Positions 10,130 to 21,169 of a stretch of DNA of 64,000 nucleotides are shown piece by piece. A model generated the notes under the pieces. It searched no databases and was not told the origin of the DNA. It saw only the letters and a program-made list of their open reading frames with translations. The position numbers were made by a program, and so were the translations under genes. The stretch is taken from positions 29,857,396 to 29,921,395 of the forward strand of contig OZ010593.1 in NCBI GenBank assembly GCA_963932145.1. Direction: 5' to 3'. Numbering within the stretch: position 1 is the stretch's first letter; every line of letters begins with the position of its first letter. The DNA comes from Acanthosepion lycidas (lineage: Eukaryota > Mollusca > Cephalopoda > Sepiida > Sepiidae).

Positions 10130-10465
10130 AGATATCACGTACAATATTTACATTATTCGGACTATTGTCTTCGTCTTTGTTGCCATATTTATCGCAACGT
10201 TTCGACCGTTGGTTAAGATAGTGGAGAACTTGCAGAGGTAAATTAACAGGAGATAACTGATAACTGACATCCATTAGACATTGCACGTGGAACTAGAACA
10301 GTCTACCCCAGCGAGCGAGATAAAGAGTTCATTTCGAGATTCCAACCACCTGAAGAAGGCTGGAGCGTACAACGGCCGAAACGTTGTGATAAATATGGCA
10401 ACAACGATGAGGATAATAGTCAGAATAATGTAAATAGGGTACATAATACCACCTCAAAAATATAG
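10130..10465. mobile_element. SINE-B head-to-head pair
   Basis: Minus-strand SINE-B tail (10130-10205) joins a plus-strand copy (about 10206-10465), so both outer ends are SINE 3' ends. In the plus copy the core CTGAAGA starts at 10350, followed by a GGCTG/CGGCC-type stem and GAAA ending at 10381. Next comes CGTTGT, a 13-nt loop and ACAACG, a perfect 6-bp hairpin. The plus copy also contains part of the region between head and body (ATAACTGATAACTGACATCC). Confidence 0.8.
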
Positions 10466-10610
10466 ACAGATATTACGTAACAGTTCAGTACTCTTTTCCT
10501 TATTTCTAGCTAAGTTTTTTTTTTTTTTCTTAATACTCTACTTAGGTTTTGGAATGCATCTTTGGTTATCCCAATGCACCTTCGGAATTCCGTCCTTTGT
10601 TAAAATAGTT

Positions 10611-10611
<1 letters not shown>

Positions 10612-10676
<65 letters not shown>
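10612..10676. repeat. (TA)n microsatellite
   Basis: About 31 TA units. Confidence 0.95.
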
Positions 10677-10681
<5 letters not shown>

Positions 10682-11010
10682 GGATTCCGGGATGAAATCC
10701 GGTCTCAATGAATGACAAACGCAGGAATGAAATATAGCAAATAAATGTATTGACGAAATAATACAATACGGTTAGTAGATCCAGAAATGCGTTTAGTAGC
10801 AATAATAATATATATATATACAGTCTGGGAAGTTCAGTATCGAAGTATGACTTCCTTCTGAGTCGACGTGCTCGCAACTGTGACTCCTACTAAGCGGTTA
10901 CCTCACACTCTCACTGTATGACCGTATGACTCTCTGACTTCCGGGTATTCACCGGCAGCAGTACAAGTACACACTGGGCGAGTCCACTTGTATCAAAAAG
11001 GGTGGACCCC
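10677..11010. other. No gene seen
   Basis: No coding or RNA signal recognised. A minus-strand frame crossing it is mostly translated TA repeat. Confidence 0.5.
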
Positions 11011-11012
11011 TT

Positions 11013-11022
11013 AACACACACG

Positions 11023-11088
<66 letters not shown>
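11013..11088. repeat. (CA)n-(TA)n microsatellite
   Basis: About 14 CA units, then about 23 TA units. Confidence 0.95.
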
Positions 11089-11089
<1 letters not shown>

Positions 11090-11594
11090 TGCCTAATATT
11101 ATATGTTTATAAAAAACAATTGATCCGCAGTACAAAATTCCTGAGAAAAAAACTACTAAGACATATCACTCTATTAATTGAACTATATACTTAGTTCATG
11201 TCATGTTAACTGAAAATCACTTGTAAAAAAAAGAATTCGTGGATTTACTATATTGCAAAATTCATATAAAAATTCTCACTTGAAATTTGGAACTTTAGCG
11301 TTGCGACTCGCACGTTCCGAGATTGTACAACCGTCAATAAATAGCACACACTTTAAAAAAACATCTTTCGGTCTACAAACGATTATTTCATCTTCAAGTT
11401 TTAACTTTAAAGGAAAAATTACAGCCTGACAATGAAGGAATGATTCTTCAAAAGTAGTTGCTTAACTTAAAAAAATATACACTAGAAATATCTGACAACA
11501 GTTTTATAAATGAGGATCACATCATTCAATGGATTAACAGTATTTTAATGCATACATTATGTTCTACTAGCGAAGTGATTTCGCCATTAATCGC
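11089..11594. other. No gene seen
   Basis: AT-rich with no recognisable motif. Confidence 0.5.
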
Positions 11595-11880
11595 ATTAAT
11601 ATTGCTGATTGATTCTATGTATGATTATTTCTTTATATAGATATATTGTTTTTTTTTTATTTATTTGTTTGATTTTGGTATCACCGATTTGCAATTCGTA
11701 CTTTGGGCTCATCCTTTTGCTAACAACCATACATTCTCTCTTCTTGCAGTTGATGTTCAATCCTTTCTTCTCGCTTTCATTCAGTACCTTCTGTAGGAGT
11801 TTTAATAGCCATGTCTTATTCCGCAGGTTGTAATAGCAATGATATTCAAGGAGAATGAATTTTACATTTTGATCCAAGTT
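11595..11880 (-). mobile_element. RTE-like LINE reverse-transcriptase fragment
   Basis: The minus-strand frame contains NESEKKGLNINCKKRECMVV, then SKRMSPKYELQIGDTKIKQ. This is the post-catalytic palm/thumb segment seen in many RTE-like LINE proteins of molluscs, where a DGK..TEIRRRI segment normally follows. Here that next segment continues on the opposite strand at 11881, so the element has been inverted internally. It is broken and lacks endonuclease and catalytic motifs. Confidence 0.7.
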
Positions 11881-12180
11881 ACTGGTTCGACACTCAGATC
11901 CGTAGACGTAATGGGATGGTCAAGGACGCATTCCAAAAGCTGGGTAGAGCATTGCGATGCAGGAGGATTTCTTTGGTAATAAAGAAAAGAATACTTAGCT
12001 GTTACGGGACATCTGTCCTTCTTTATGGCAGGAAATTAAATTCGTTTTATGTCAGCCCCACTCTCTTCTTAATTGAGTAATGTTGAGAGAAAAATGATCA
12101 TCCAGGCCTTTAGTAATGGTACCAACATTCATACTGTGGCTTCCCTCTTCAACGTCCATTCAAGAACCACTAAGTGAACC
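11881..12180 (+). mobile_element. RTE-like LINE fragment, inverted relative to 11595-11880
   Basis: The plus strand reads DTQIRRRNGMVKDAFQKLGR, then ALRCRRISLVIKKRILSCYG and TSVLLYGR. This is the segment that normally lies downstream of the minus-strand piece at 11595-11880. The two together show a 5' inversion of the kind made by twin priming during LINE insertion. It is then lost in stops. Confidence 0.75.
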
Positions 12181-12239
12181 GTAAATAATTTAAAAAAAAA
12201 AGAACAGTAGAGAGGAAAACTGGATCAGGAGGTCACAAC

Positions 12240-12570
12240 AGGAAAAGGGATAATCATTTCAACTTAGATTTCTTATTGTACAAAGTATAGTCAAATAGTG
12301 TTATAAAAACTTCGGAGAATTCCAGTAAGGTATCTTTAATCATTTCTAAGATACAACGATTCAAACCTTTATCTAAAAATTTGCTGTTACACAATTGGGC
12401 AATTTTGCTCTTACACCTGGCATTTGTTTGATTTTGGTATCCCCAATATGTAATTTTCATGTTGGGCTGATACCTTTTGCTAACAACCATACATTCTCAC
12501 TTCTTGCAGTTGATGTTTAATCCTTTCTTCTCGCTTCTTTTCACTGCCTTCTGAGGGAGTTTTGGTTTAG
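12240..12570 (-). mobile_element. RTE-like LINE reverse-transcriptase fragment
   Basis: A second minus-strand copy of the segment at 11595-11880: MVVSKRYQPNMKITYWGYQN, with shared DNA such as GCTAACAACCATACATTCTC and TTTGATTTTGGTATCNCC. It is more decayed than the first copy. Confidence 0.65.
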
Positions 12571-13018
12571 GATTGTTTTCATGTGTTCTGGTAAAACTTC
12601 ATCCTAATATTTTTGCTTTTGGTCCTATTAATTTCTAATTCTTATTTCTTCGCCTTACTTCCGTCATTCGTTAATTTTATTTATGCCGATATCTTATTTT
12701 AATTTCTTTTTTTTTTTTTTTAATCTTCCTCGCATCACCCTTGGATTCATCACCAGGGTGCTTGTGTTTTGTTTTTGTTTTTTGTTTTTTGTTTTTTTCA
12801 ATTCAAAAAATCATTTTTGTGCGCCCACAAAACCGGCTCCAACCCGAAATTAAAATGCAGAAGGGAAGAGATGAAAGATTATTCCGACGCAAAACAACAT
12901 TTCTTCAAGATTAATGGCTGCCATCTTACCCTCAGGCTATAATCATATCAATCTAAACTGGTCATTTTTTTTTTCTTCGAATTTATCTGCCCTTGTTTTA
13001 TTAAAAAGAATTCTGCAA
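12571..13018. other. T-rich DNA, no gene seen
   Basis: Contains poly(T) and (GTTTTTT)n stretches around 12705-12800. No coding signal. Confidence 0.5.
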
Positions 13019-13020
13019 AG

Positions 13021-13084
13021 GTGAAGAAGAAGAAGAAGAAGAAGAAGAAGAAGAAGAAGAAGAAGAAGAAGAAGAAGAAGAAGG

Positions 13085-13117
<33 letters not shown>

Positions 13118-13120
13118 GGA
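13021..13120. repeat. (GAA)n then (GAT)n microsatellite
   Basis: About 20 GAA units at 13024-13083, then about 11 GAT units. The opposite strand translates as polyleucine and polyhistidine, which is not a gene. Confidence 0.95.
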
Positions 13121-13445
13121 TGACTGTACAGCCCGATCATTGATTCAAAGCCTATTTTCTACCCGGTAAACCACAACAATACTGTCTAAAATCGATCAAA
13201 CCATCTAAATTTATTTTGTCTTTCAGACTTGTTTGGAGTCAGGGGAGTTTTTTTTTTTTTTTTCGTGCAGTTTAATGAATAAATAAATAAATAAAATTTC
13301 CATAACTTTTTGTAGTCCGGATAAGAATAGAGCAGAATTAAGGAAGAAAACGATTCAAAACGAAAATTTAGCTTATTGATTTAACAGGCAAGAAATAATT
13401 CAGACTATATAGGTAAATAGACAGTAACCTGAAATAGACTGAGAC

Positions 13446-13501
<56 letters not shown>

Positions 13502-13868
13502 AAGGGTATATAAAAAAGTGTGTGCGTGTGTGTCTGTGTGTGTGATCACTGGAATAATTAGTTTAAAAATGTAATCACACTCATATTGAAAAGGGAAATC
13601 AGTCAATTTCCGAATTGGACATTTTTTTCTTCATTATCGATCTAAATCTTTAGATGACTGAATTGCCATCATTGGTGAATAAGAAATTCCATCTTAAATT
13701 TAATTGACCCGTTCACAATTTGCCAAAATAAGATGCCGAAAATAAAAATAAAAGAAATGTTATTATCGATTTTTTTTCTACTTCCGGCAAAAGTATTTCC
13801 TGAGATGTTATACGCCTAACTCAGATCAAGATTTTACAAAACCTAAAATAGATGACTGCCATTGGAAA
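13121..13868. other. No gene seen; contains a (GATA)n tract
   Basis: Holds (GATA)n at 13449-13501, (AAAT)n near 13280 and a short GT tract. The last bases before 13869 adjoin the truncated LINE. No other feature recognised. Confidence 0.55.
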
Positions 13869-15890
13869 TTGGGCACAAAAGACTTTACCAAGTATTTGAT
13901 ATCCAAATCTAAACACAAGATTTTAGATTATAGACCAGTATATAAAAGTGGATTTCGGAAGGCTTCGCATGCAATTAAGTGTAGACCTTGTTTTGAGAAA
14001 CAATGCGGCTCGGATGAAGGAACGTATTGCATCTTTGGCTCCAAAGATTATTGGCGTCTCTGCAAGAGCGTATTGAATAATTGCAAACCCTCTATACCTC
14101 CTTTATTCAACCAGTTCGAAGTCCTGACCTCCTCTACCGACAAGGCTGAATGCTTTGCTCGGAAATTTTCATTCAACTCTACGCTCGACTCTCCCGGTGT
14201 ACCCATACCCGACTTCCCTCTTAGAACTGAGGCCATATTGAGTGGGCTAAACATAACCCCATCTTTGGTACTGGGCGTTATCTCCAATTTAGACCCCAAC
14301 AAGGCTAGTGGTGGAAACGGGATTGTCTTGAAGAAATGCGCGCCTGAACTGGCGCCCGCCCTTTTTAAACTATACAACTACTGCCTCAAGGAATCTTGTT
14401 TTCCTGACTGCTGGAAGTCCTCTTCGATCGTTCCTGTCTTCAAGAACTCCGGCGACCCCACTGACCCTTCCAACTACCGTCCTATCAGTCTCCTTCCCCT
14501 CTTCGGGAAAGTCTTTGAAGCCCTAATCAATATCGAGGTGGTAAACCACCTCACATCCCATGATCTGCTCTCATACAAGCAATATGGTTTCCGCTTTGCC
14601 CGATCTACAGCTGATGTGCTTACGGCCAACACTGAAACTGTCTACCGAGCTCTTCAAAATAACGGGGAAGCCCGTGCCGTGCCACTAGACATCTCCAAAG
14701 CATTTGATAGGGTTTGGCATGCCGGCCTTCTTCGCAAGCTCCAGAGTTATGGCATTACGAGTCGATTATATAACCTAATACAATCATTCCTGTCAAACCG
14801 TGAATTGAAGATCGTTCAACGGATTCTCATCCAGTTCCTATCCTACGAACGCAGGTGTTCCTCAAGGCTCCATCCAAGGTCACACTCTATTCCTTATCTA
14901 CATAAATGACCTTCCTGACACCATAACTTCCCAAGTTGGCATCTACGCGGATGACACCACAATTTATTCCTGCCTCAAAAACAAATCTAGTCTCACTGAC
15001 AAAACTCACCTGGCCGTGCGTCTCGAAAAGGACCTCCAATCGATTGTGAACTGGGGCAAGAATTGGCTGGTCAACTTCAACGCTTCTAAGACAAAACTGC
15101 TCTCTATTAATCACCACAGAGATCCTTCTTTTCCCTCCATTAGAATGTCTGACGCTCAACTTCTCGAGAGTAACTCTCTGCGGCTTCTCGGTCTCACGTT
15201 GACTGCTGACCTGAGATGGAATAAATACATTGAGTCAATTACTTCGTTCACCGCAAGGAAAGTTGGCTCCCTGAGCCGAGCCAGGAAGTTTTTCTCCCCG
15301 GAGTCGATCCTCCAGATCTACAAATCAACAATTCGCCCTAGCATGGAGTATTGCTGCCATATATGGTCTGGTGCCCCTTGTGTTTGCCTCGTAGTTCTTG
15401 ATAGGTTCCAGAGGCGGATATGCAATGTAGTTGGCCCTGCTCTGTCGTCTCGTCTACAGTCACTTTCTCACAAACGCGCCGTCGCCTCCCTCTGTCTGTT
15501 CTACAAATACTTCCATGGAAATTGCTCCGAGGAGCTGCATTCGCTGGTTCCCAGACGTCATGATTTCAAGCGCCATGCGAGGCTGGCATCCCGCTCTCAC
15601 CCCTTCACTGTCGAAACTCCTAAATGTAGCCGTCTCTTCTACTCCAGTAGCTTCATGTCTCGCACCTCTCGCCTGTGGAACTCCCTTCCCTATTCCTGTT
15701 TCCCTGTGAGCTATAATCTCCAGCTATTCAAGTATAATGTCAATCGACATCTCCAGTTGCCTTGATCTATCCACTACCCTCATCCTTTCTTCTATCACTC
15801 CTATCTGATCTTGCTCTAAATTTTCTGTAACCCCTTGCGTCTTAGTGGCTTCTCGCCTTGCTTGGGTTGAAATGACTAAAAAAAAAAGAA
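13869..15890 (+). mobile_element. Jockey/CR1-like LINE, 5'-truncated, RT nearly complete
   Basis: Largest coding remnant in the window. Frame 1 (13869-14909, no ATG at its left edge) holds LDPNKASGGNG, then SNYRPISLLPLFGKVFEALI at about residues 201-220, YGFRFARSTADV, and VPLDISKAFDRVWH with the motif A aspartate. At about 14818-14830 the frame shifts by one. Frame 2 continues with AGVPQGSIQG, IYINDLP, and IYADDTTIYS carrying the YADD catalytic pair at about 14942, then NASKTKLL, RLLGLTLTADLRWNKYIESI and STIRPSMEYCCHIWSGAP to a stop at 15763-15765. The 3' UTR ends with AACCCCTTGCGTCTTAGTGG and GGGTTGAAATGACT, then an A-tail at 15879-15889. The APE endonuclease half is missing. Only one frameshift is evident across about 630 codons, so this is the youngest LINE copy here. 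Confidence 0.9.
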
Positions 15891-16179
15891 GCGAAATTTA
15901 ACTCATCAACATGCCGAGAAACTTTACAAAATGATACTGGATGTACAACCGAAGTATTTATCTGCGATTTATCCTTTCCGCAAAGGGCTTGAGCTTACTC
16001 CAGACCTCAAGTAGAACCAGGACCTGCTTAGGCCTTAAGCAATATGAAATTCGAGGCACTTCTATAAAACAAATTCGGATAAAAAGTAATGATTATATGT
16101 AATTTTTTTAATGATTTAATGTTAAAGAATAAATTTACTAATCATAAATAAAAAATATATTTAAAAAAAGTGAGGCCCC
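15891..16179. other. No gene seen
   Basis: AT-rich DNA between the LINE and a short tandem repeat. Confidence 0.5.
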
Positions 16180-16265
16180 CGATAGTGTGTGGCACTCGAT
16201 GGTGTGTAGCCATCTATGGTGTGTGGCCATCTATAGTGTGCGGCCTCCGATGGTCTTTGGCAATA
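16180..16265. repeat. Short tandem repeat, ~20-24 bp unit
   Basis: GATGGTGTGTNGCCATCT-like units recur about four times between 16185 and 16260 with small changes. The units are partly self-complementary (GATGG/CCATC). A shorter GAGGCCCC echo lies at about 16478. Confidence 0.7.
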
Positions 16266-16334
16266 AGCTATAACTTAAAGGTAAGTCTAGCACTGACTTA
16301 AAAGGTCATTACAAATTGTGACATCACAAGTAGC

Positions 16335-16336
<2 letters not shown>

Positions 16337-16416
<80 letters not shown>
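16337..16416. repeat. (TA)n microsatellite
   Basis: About 40 TA units. The flanks TGATTTAATGTTAAAGAATAAA (left, 16115) and TGATTTAGTGTTAAAGAATA (right, 16420) match, so the tract lies inside a local duplication. Confidence 0.9.
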
Positions 16417-16419
<3 letters not shown>

Positions 16420-16509
16420 ATGATTTAGTGTTAAAGAATAAAAACTAATGATAAAATAAAATATATTTTTAAACATGAGGCCCCTGAGGGTGGCTCTAAG
16501 CCATAACAT

Positions 16510-16785
16510 TTAGTTTATAGGTAAGCCCAACAGTGAGTGGAATTCGTATATACAATCTATCGCTAAAAATACTGGTAAAATGGTTACTTTTCTGGATCAC
16601 TCCAAGAAAGAATATGATTCGTTCTAACAGTCAGATCAAACGAATATTGCTGCCATATCTGGGTGTGACGTTTCATCTCAAGCCAGACACCAAGTTCATT
16701 CTCCGGATGCAGCTTCTTCCAGTCAAACGCTTGTGCCTTAAAAATAACTCATTGACCAGATTGTTGGCCGCGAAATAGAACCATG
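16510..16785 (+). mobile_element. Decayed LINE C-terminal fragment
   Basis: Weak similarity to the KYIESI and STIRPSMEYCCHIW region of the 13.9 kb LINE: WNSYIQSIAKNTGKMV-like and SQIKRILLPYLGV-like frames follow each other with frame changes. Strongly decayed. Confidence 0.4.
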
Positions 16786-17149
16786 GGACGATTGTCGCGG
16801 TAATTAAATTTTATTCGGTTGTTATCTTCTCCAGTCGACGAGCGAGGCAGAGATCAAGGGAGGTGAGCGGGTAGGTAAACAGTCTAATGGGCGTTTCTTC
16901 CATTTCGCGTCGCTGTGACGGTCTCTCGTCGCTCTCCGTGCCATTGCCTGGTTCGCTCTCAGGTAGTGACTACTGTCTTGCCATCTTTGTCTTCATTCAG
17001 TAACCCTCTTTGTCAGAGTTGTTTGTCATGGATCTTGTGAAGGCCAGTTCACTTAGCTGATAACCATCAGGACAGTAAATGTCTGAAACATTTTTGTAAC
17101 AGCACAGATGTTCCCATTTAACAAGATATCGGCTGACACTGACATCGCT
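16786..17149. other. No gene seen
   Basis: GC content is somewhat higher than in the neighbouring DNA, but no coding motif is recognised. Confidence 0.45.
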
Positions 17150-17580
17150 ACACGGATTGGAGATACTCAAACCTCGCTTTTCAGTCTTGACAGAGTTCAA
17201 AAGCGTCTAACTGGCCTAATGTGTGATGAATTATTTTTCACGTTACAAACCTTTCCCCATAGATGAAACGCTGAGAGCCTCTCGCTACTCTATCACTATT
17301 TTCATGGCAAATGTTCAGACGAGCCTTATTGTTGAGTTTAACTAGTTCAGACCTTCACAGAAAGGATACGGCGTGTCCTGTACACAGGGTCGATTGATTC
17401 GCATTTCCTTCATATTCCCTTAATAAGGAGGAAGTTCCAATCAGACAGCTTCTTCCCAAAATTGTTACATTGTTTAACAGACTCCCGATAATATGGTACT
17501 TCGATCACTAAGATCTTAACCACCTCAAATCTAGGGTCAACTGATATCTATCTTACATATTCTCATAATATTTTTTTTAA
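17150..17580 (+). mobile_element. LINE 3' fragment, second subfamily
   Basis: The frame at about 17185 reads SLDRVQKRLTGLMCDELFFT-like sequence, then broken frames and finally a HLKSRVN.YLSYI-like end. The same order is found at 9360-9800, 45150-45390 and 59240-59640. It abuts the opposite-strand LINE tail at 17585. Confidence 0.65.
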
Positions 17581-17584
17581 GAAT

Positions 17585-17900
17585 TTAACCCCAAGCAAAG
17601 CAGAAGTAGCACTAGCACGCAAGGGGTTACAGAGAGTGGGAGTAAGAGTAAAGAGGCGTGATAGAGGAAAGGATGAAGAGAAGGACGGGCAATAGATCAA
17701 GGCATCTGGAGATGCCGATTGACATTGCATTTAAATATTTGGAGATTATAGTTATTAGGAAAGCAAGTAAGAGGAAGGGAGTTCTACTGACGAGAAGTGC
17801 GAGACATGAAGCTATTGGAGTAGAAGAGACGGCTACATTTAACCGTTTCGACAGTGAAAGGGTGGGACTGAGATACAAACCTAGTAGCACGTAAATATCA
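17585..17900 (-). mobile_element. Jockey/CR1-like LINE 3' fragment
   Basis: The minus strand carries the C-terminal blocks of the 13.9 kb LINE (a LSPTLSLSKRLNVAVSSTPI out-of-frame shadow is shared by both copies) and the 3' UTR block AACCCCTTGCGTGCTAGTGC near 17620. The tail ends at a T-run (A-tail on its own strand) at about 17570-17585. Confidence 0.8.
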
Positions 17901-18750
17901 TATAACAACAGATTACGGAAGGAGTTCTTAAATTTGAATGCATATGCGGATATATGTGAATGCTGGGATATGTATGCATGTATAGGAGTGTGTACGTATA
18001 AGTGTTAGTGTAGGTATGCGTGAGGAGACGCACACATATATATGTATATAGGTCAGCCTTGTACCCTGAATCATTATATAGGATACAGTATATCCAATCT
18101 TGGGTAATCAAATTTTACTACCATTAGAAGACTTCCTAATATGGAACATAGGGTACATAAGTTAATATAAGAATTTAATTGGTAGTGTTTAAAGGGTCAC
18201 TTCCAGCTAGCATATGTATGTATGTGCTTAAATGTAGATAAGAGTATATCAGTGCACACAGCTATACGAGTAGGTATTATTAACATGGATAAACGCATGA
18301 GAACGCATACATATATATCCAAAACACTCCCCCAAACATTTAATATCAATAATTCCGAATTAACTCCCTTTCATGTTATCAAAGTTACCCCTTGATTGTT
18401 TTTTCACGTTTTCGTTAATTTCCGTGAATTCCCGTCGAATTAAATTTTGATCATTAGGATGTAGGTCAGATTATCGGTTTACCCCCTCCCCCCATACACA
18501 GCCTATCCTTCCTCCATAATATGATACCAGTAACTGTGCCTTCTTCTCCCCATACCTCCCAATAAGTCCCCTATAATATACTCTCTCTTTCTTTTTCCAA
18601 ATAAACTGTATACTACAAACTGATACCATAAACAGTTTGAAAAATCCTACGAATTTTAAAATTAAAATTTGTAGGTGAAAAATGGGCATTTACTAAAGCT
18701 ATCTTAACTACAATTGTAAACAGTATATACATAGTTGCTTTTTCTTGAGT
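17901..18750. other. No gene seen
   Basis: AT-rich DNA with scattered short ATAC/GTAT stretches. No recognisable coding or RNA gene. Confidence 0.5.
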
Positions 18751-18751
18751 A

Positions 18752-18822
<71 letters not shown>
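18751..18822. repeat. (TA)n-(TG)n microsatellite
   Basis: About 27 TA units, then about 9 TG units, directly next to the SINE-A palindrome. Confidence 0.95.
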
Positions 18823-18823
<1 letters not shown>

Positions 18824-19130
18824 ACTGTTTAGATACAATTTATTCAAGTAAATTCTTTATGTTTTATTTAAAAACACAAAGAATTTACTTGAATAAATTG
18901 TATCTAAACAAACAGTATTAATTAACAGTATTAATTACATTTAACAGCCTGAATGTTTGAGAAATTTCATAGAAAATATGTGCTTCTCTGACAGGAATCG
19001 AACATGTAACCGCAATAAATTGTATCTATTAAAGAACGTATAAACACAAAATATATTAATGATTGTCGGACTTAATCCATATCATAATATACATATGAAA
19101 TGGATTAAGTTTGACAAGTATACAAATTAT
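18824..19130. mobile_element. SINE-A composite with 93-bp hairpin
   Basis: 18824-18916 is a near-perfect inverted repeat (ACTGTTTAGATACAATTTAT ... inverse) made of SINE-A body sequence. It continues on the minus strand through GCCTGAATGTTTGAGAAATT and a decayed tRNA-like head with a GGAATCGAACATG B box. Then come a plus-strand SINE-A tail and a second inverted tail echo up to 19130. The copy is rearranged and older than those at 22.9-25.3 kb. Confidence 0.7.
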
Positions 19131-20340
19131 ATATATATATATATAGAGAGAGATACAATATTTATCAGAATATGTTGAAATGTGTTATCAAATGAATCGC
19201 GACTGTAACTTCGTGACAGAATAATGACATTCTTGGTATAAAATGAAATTGATAATATCAAATTGGTCTGAATTATTATTATTATTATTGCTGTTGTTGT
19301 TGTTGAGCGAGAGAACATCACACCACCAATGTGATGCTAAATATACGAATCCCAATATAACCAGCATTACAACCAGTCTTATAAGGGTTGTGAGAAATTC
19401 TGCAATTTAGGCTACTAATGGCTGGATTGTAACGACCAGTTTCATTGGTCGAATTTTGATTTGGGTTTTTTCGCGGGTATTTTTTTCACGGCTCGTGCCC
19501 TTTTCACTTTAGTTGCAGCAATTTCATGGAAATGTCCGGACGCATTTTTTAATATTTTTGCAGGGCCTTTGGCGTCCTAAAAATCAAGCCTAAAAATTAG
19601 GCTATGACTCTTTCAGCAACCCAATGTGGTAATGCTTTACAGACGTTGTCTTGTCTCTGCTTAATTTCAACGAAGAACTTTACCAGTGATCTCGACGACA
19701 GTCGAACTTCTACTTCGCAGAGACATATAGAGACCCACTGAAGTAAAAGACTACCTACTCACAGAGAACTACCCCACCCTGTTCCCAGGGGCAAGAAAGG
19801 ACAAATCCTTTTTTGCAAGGATTCAATAAAAATTGTTGTAATTTTTAAGGTAAGCCTTCTTCATTGTATGTCTTTCTTGTCTCTGCCAGGTTTGAACTGT
19901 GTGCGAAGAAATTCTCACAGGGTATACCGGGTACATAATCACAGCCAAATGTGGGTGATACGGTGATTGCATTTGTTAAAAGCTGGTGAGTCCCAGTTAG
20001 AAATAGCTTCAAGGGCAGGTATATCAGTCTGCTATGACGGTATCCAATGGAGGGTGTTCCCAAATATGTAGATGTTGCTCCTGTGTTGTCTTCAGACTAC
20101 AAAAGGACAGCCCTTTGGACAGCCGGTCATGATGCATACACTCCAAAAACTCCTACTCGTAATCAGTCATAAATGGTGTGTCAGTGGCTAGGGGACATGC
20201 CCAAATGGTTATGGTCAGGCATCTGGCAGGCAAATGTGTAAATACTGAACGCGATATTTACCGTAACCCACCTTACTTCAGCAAGTTAACCCTTTCTATT
20301 AACAGATTTGAAGACACGAGAGCTATGCTTAGCGTAGCAC
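19131..20340. other. No gene recognised
   Basis: Contains short (GA)n, (TTA)n and (GTT)n stretches near 19145 and 19275-19300. The part at 19430-20300 is less AT-rich, but I see no known protein motif, tRNA or terminal repeat. It may be an old unclassified element. Confidence 0.45.
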
Positions 20341-20344
20341 CAGA

Positions 20345-20410
20345 GCATTTATTAATAGTAGTAGTAGTAGTAGTAGCAATAGTAGTAGTATCAGTAGTAG
20401 TAGTAGTGTT
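20345..20410. repeat. (GTA)n microsatellite, interrupted
   Basis: AGT/GTA units with two interruptions. A related (ACT)n tract lies at about 20727-20760 in the opposite sense, and the two could pair in a transcript. Confidence 0.9.
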
Positions 20411-20972
20411 GTTTTTAGAGAAACCCAGGAATAGAAATAATTAACAAACGAATATCCTAAATTAATTAAAACTTGTGCAAATCTATCAATACCTACGTTA
20501 AAGTCTTTTTCCTTCCTTTTTTTTCTTAATTGTGAAAAAATAATGTTATCTGACGTTCTTAATGAAAATGTTTTTATTACAAAATATTTCCGTTAATAGA
20601 CCGCGAAAAAGGATGCCTTTCAAAATTAAAACAAAACAGATATTTTAAACGTTATATTTGATTTATTAACTGTCTGCAATAAACATAATGACACAAGAGT
20701 TCGACTATTATCAGTTATCCTAGTGTTACTACTACTACTACTACTACTACCACTACTACTCCAACTTCTGTGATGCTGTGATACTGCTGCCGTTACAGTT
20801 TGCTTAGTTTGCAAAATTGTGAATTGAACATTTAGCTTTGAAATACATAATATCGCAATCTAACACACGAATTTAGCTTCCTTGTGAAAATCTTGGATTT
20901 TCCACAAAGAAAAATACAAGATTTGGGACTTATACGGTTAGATCGTTTTGCAATAATCAAATGATTAAGATA
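20411..20972. other. No gene seen; contains (ACT)n
   Basis: AT-rich; the only clear structure is the (ACT)n tract at about 20727-20760. Confidence 0.5.
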
Positions 20973-21034
20973 AGTCAAGATAAGTATACCTGCTTGACTG
21001 TACAGACAGTCAAACAGGTATACTTATCTTGACT
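20973..21034. other. 62-nt near-perfect hairpin, family unknown
   Basis: AGTCAAGATAAGTATACCTG opens a 29-nt arm that pairs with the inverse arm ending at 21034. There is one C-A mismatch and a 4-nt loop (ACAG). A partial AAGATAAGTC echo lies just to the left. Size and shape resemble a pre-miRNA or a tiny palindromic MITE. The sequence alone does not decide between them. Confidence 0.6.
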
Positions 21035-21169
21035 GAAATCAGATTCCCCATTTAGAAATGGTAATGGTAATATAAGTCATTTCCTTACAAAGATAACATT
21101 CCACATTTATTGACCGAGTGGCAGGTGCTGCCTCGGTAGAAAATTATAAAAATCATGTCTTAAAACGAT

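Noticed and set aside
12943-13140. Polyhistidine-polyleucine frame
   Set aside because: Translation of the (GAA)n/(GAT)n microsatellite on the opposite strand.
14048-14377. 109-residue minus-strand frame
   Set aside because: Antisense shadow of the LINE coding region.
15431-15709. Alternative 92-residue frame inside the LINE
   Set aside because: Out-of-frame shadow of the LINE reverse-transcriptase C terminus.
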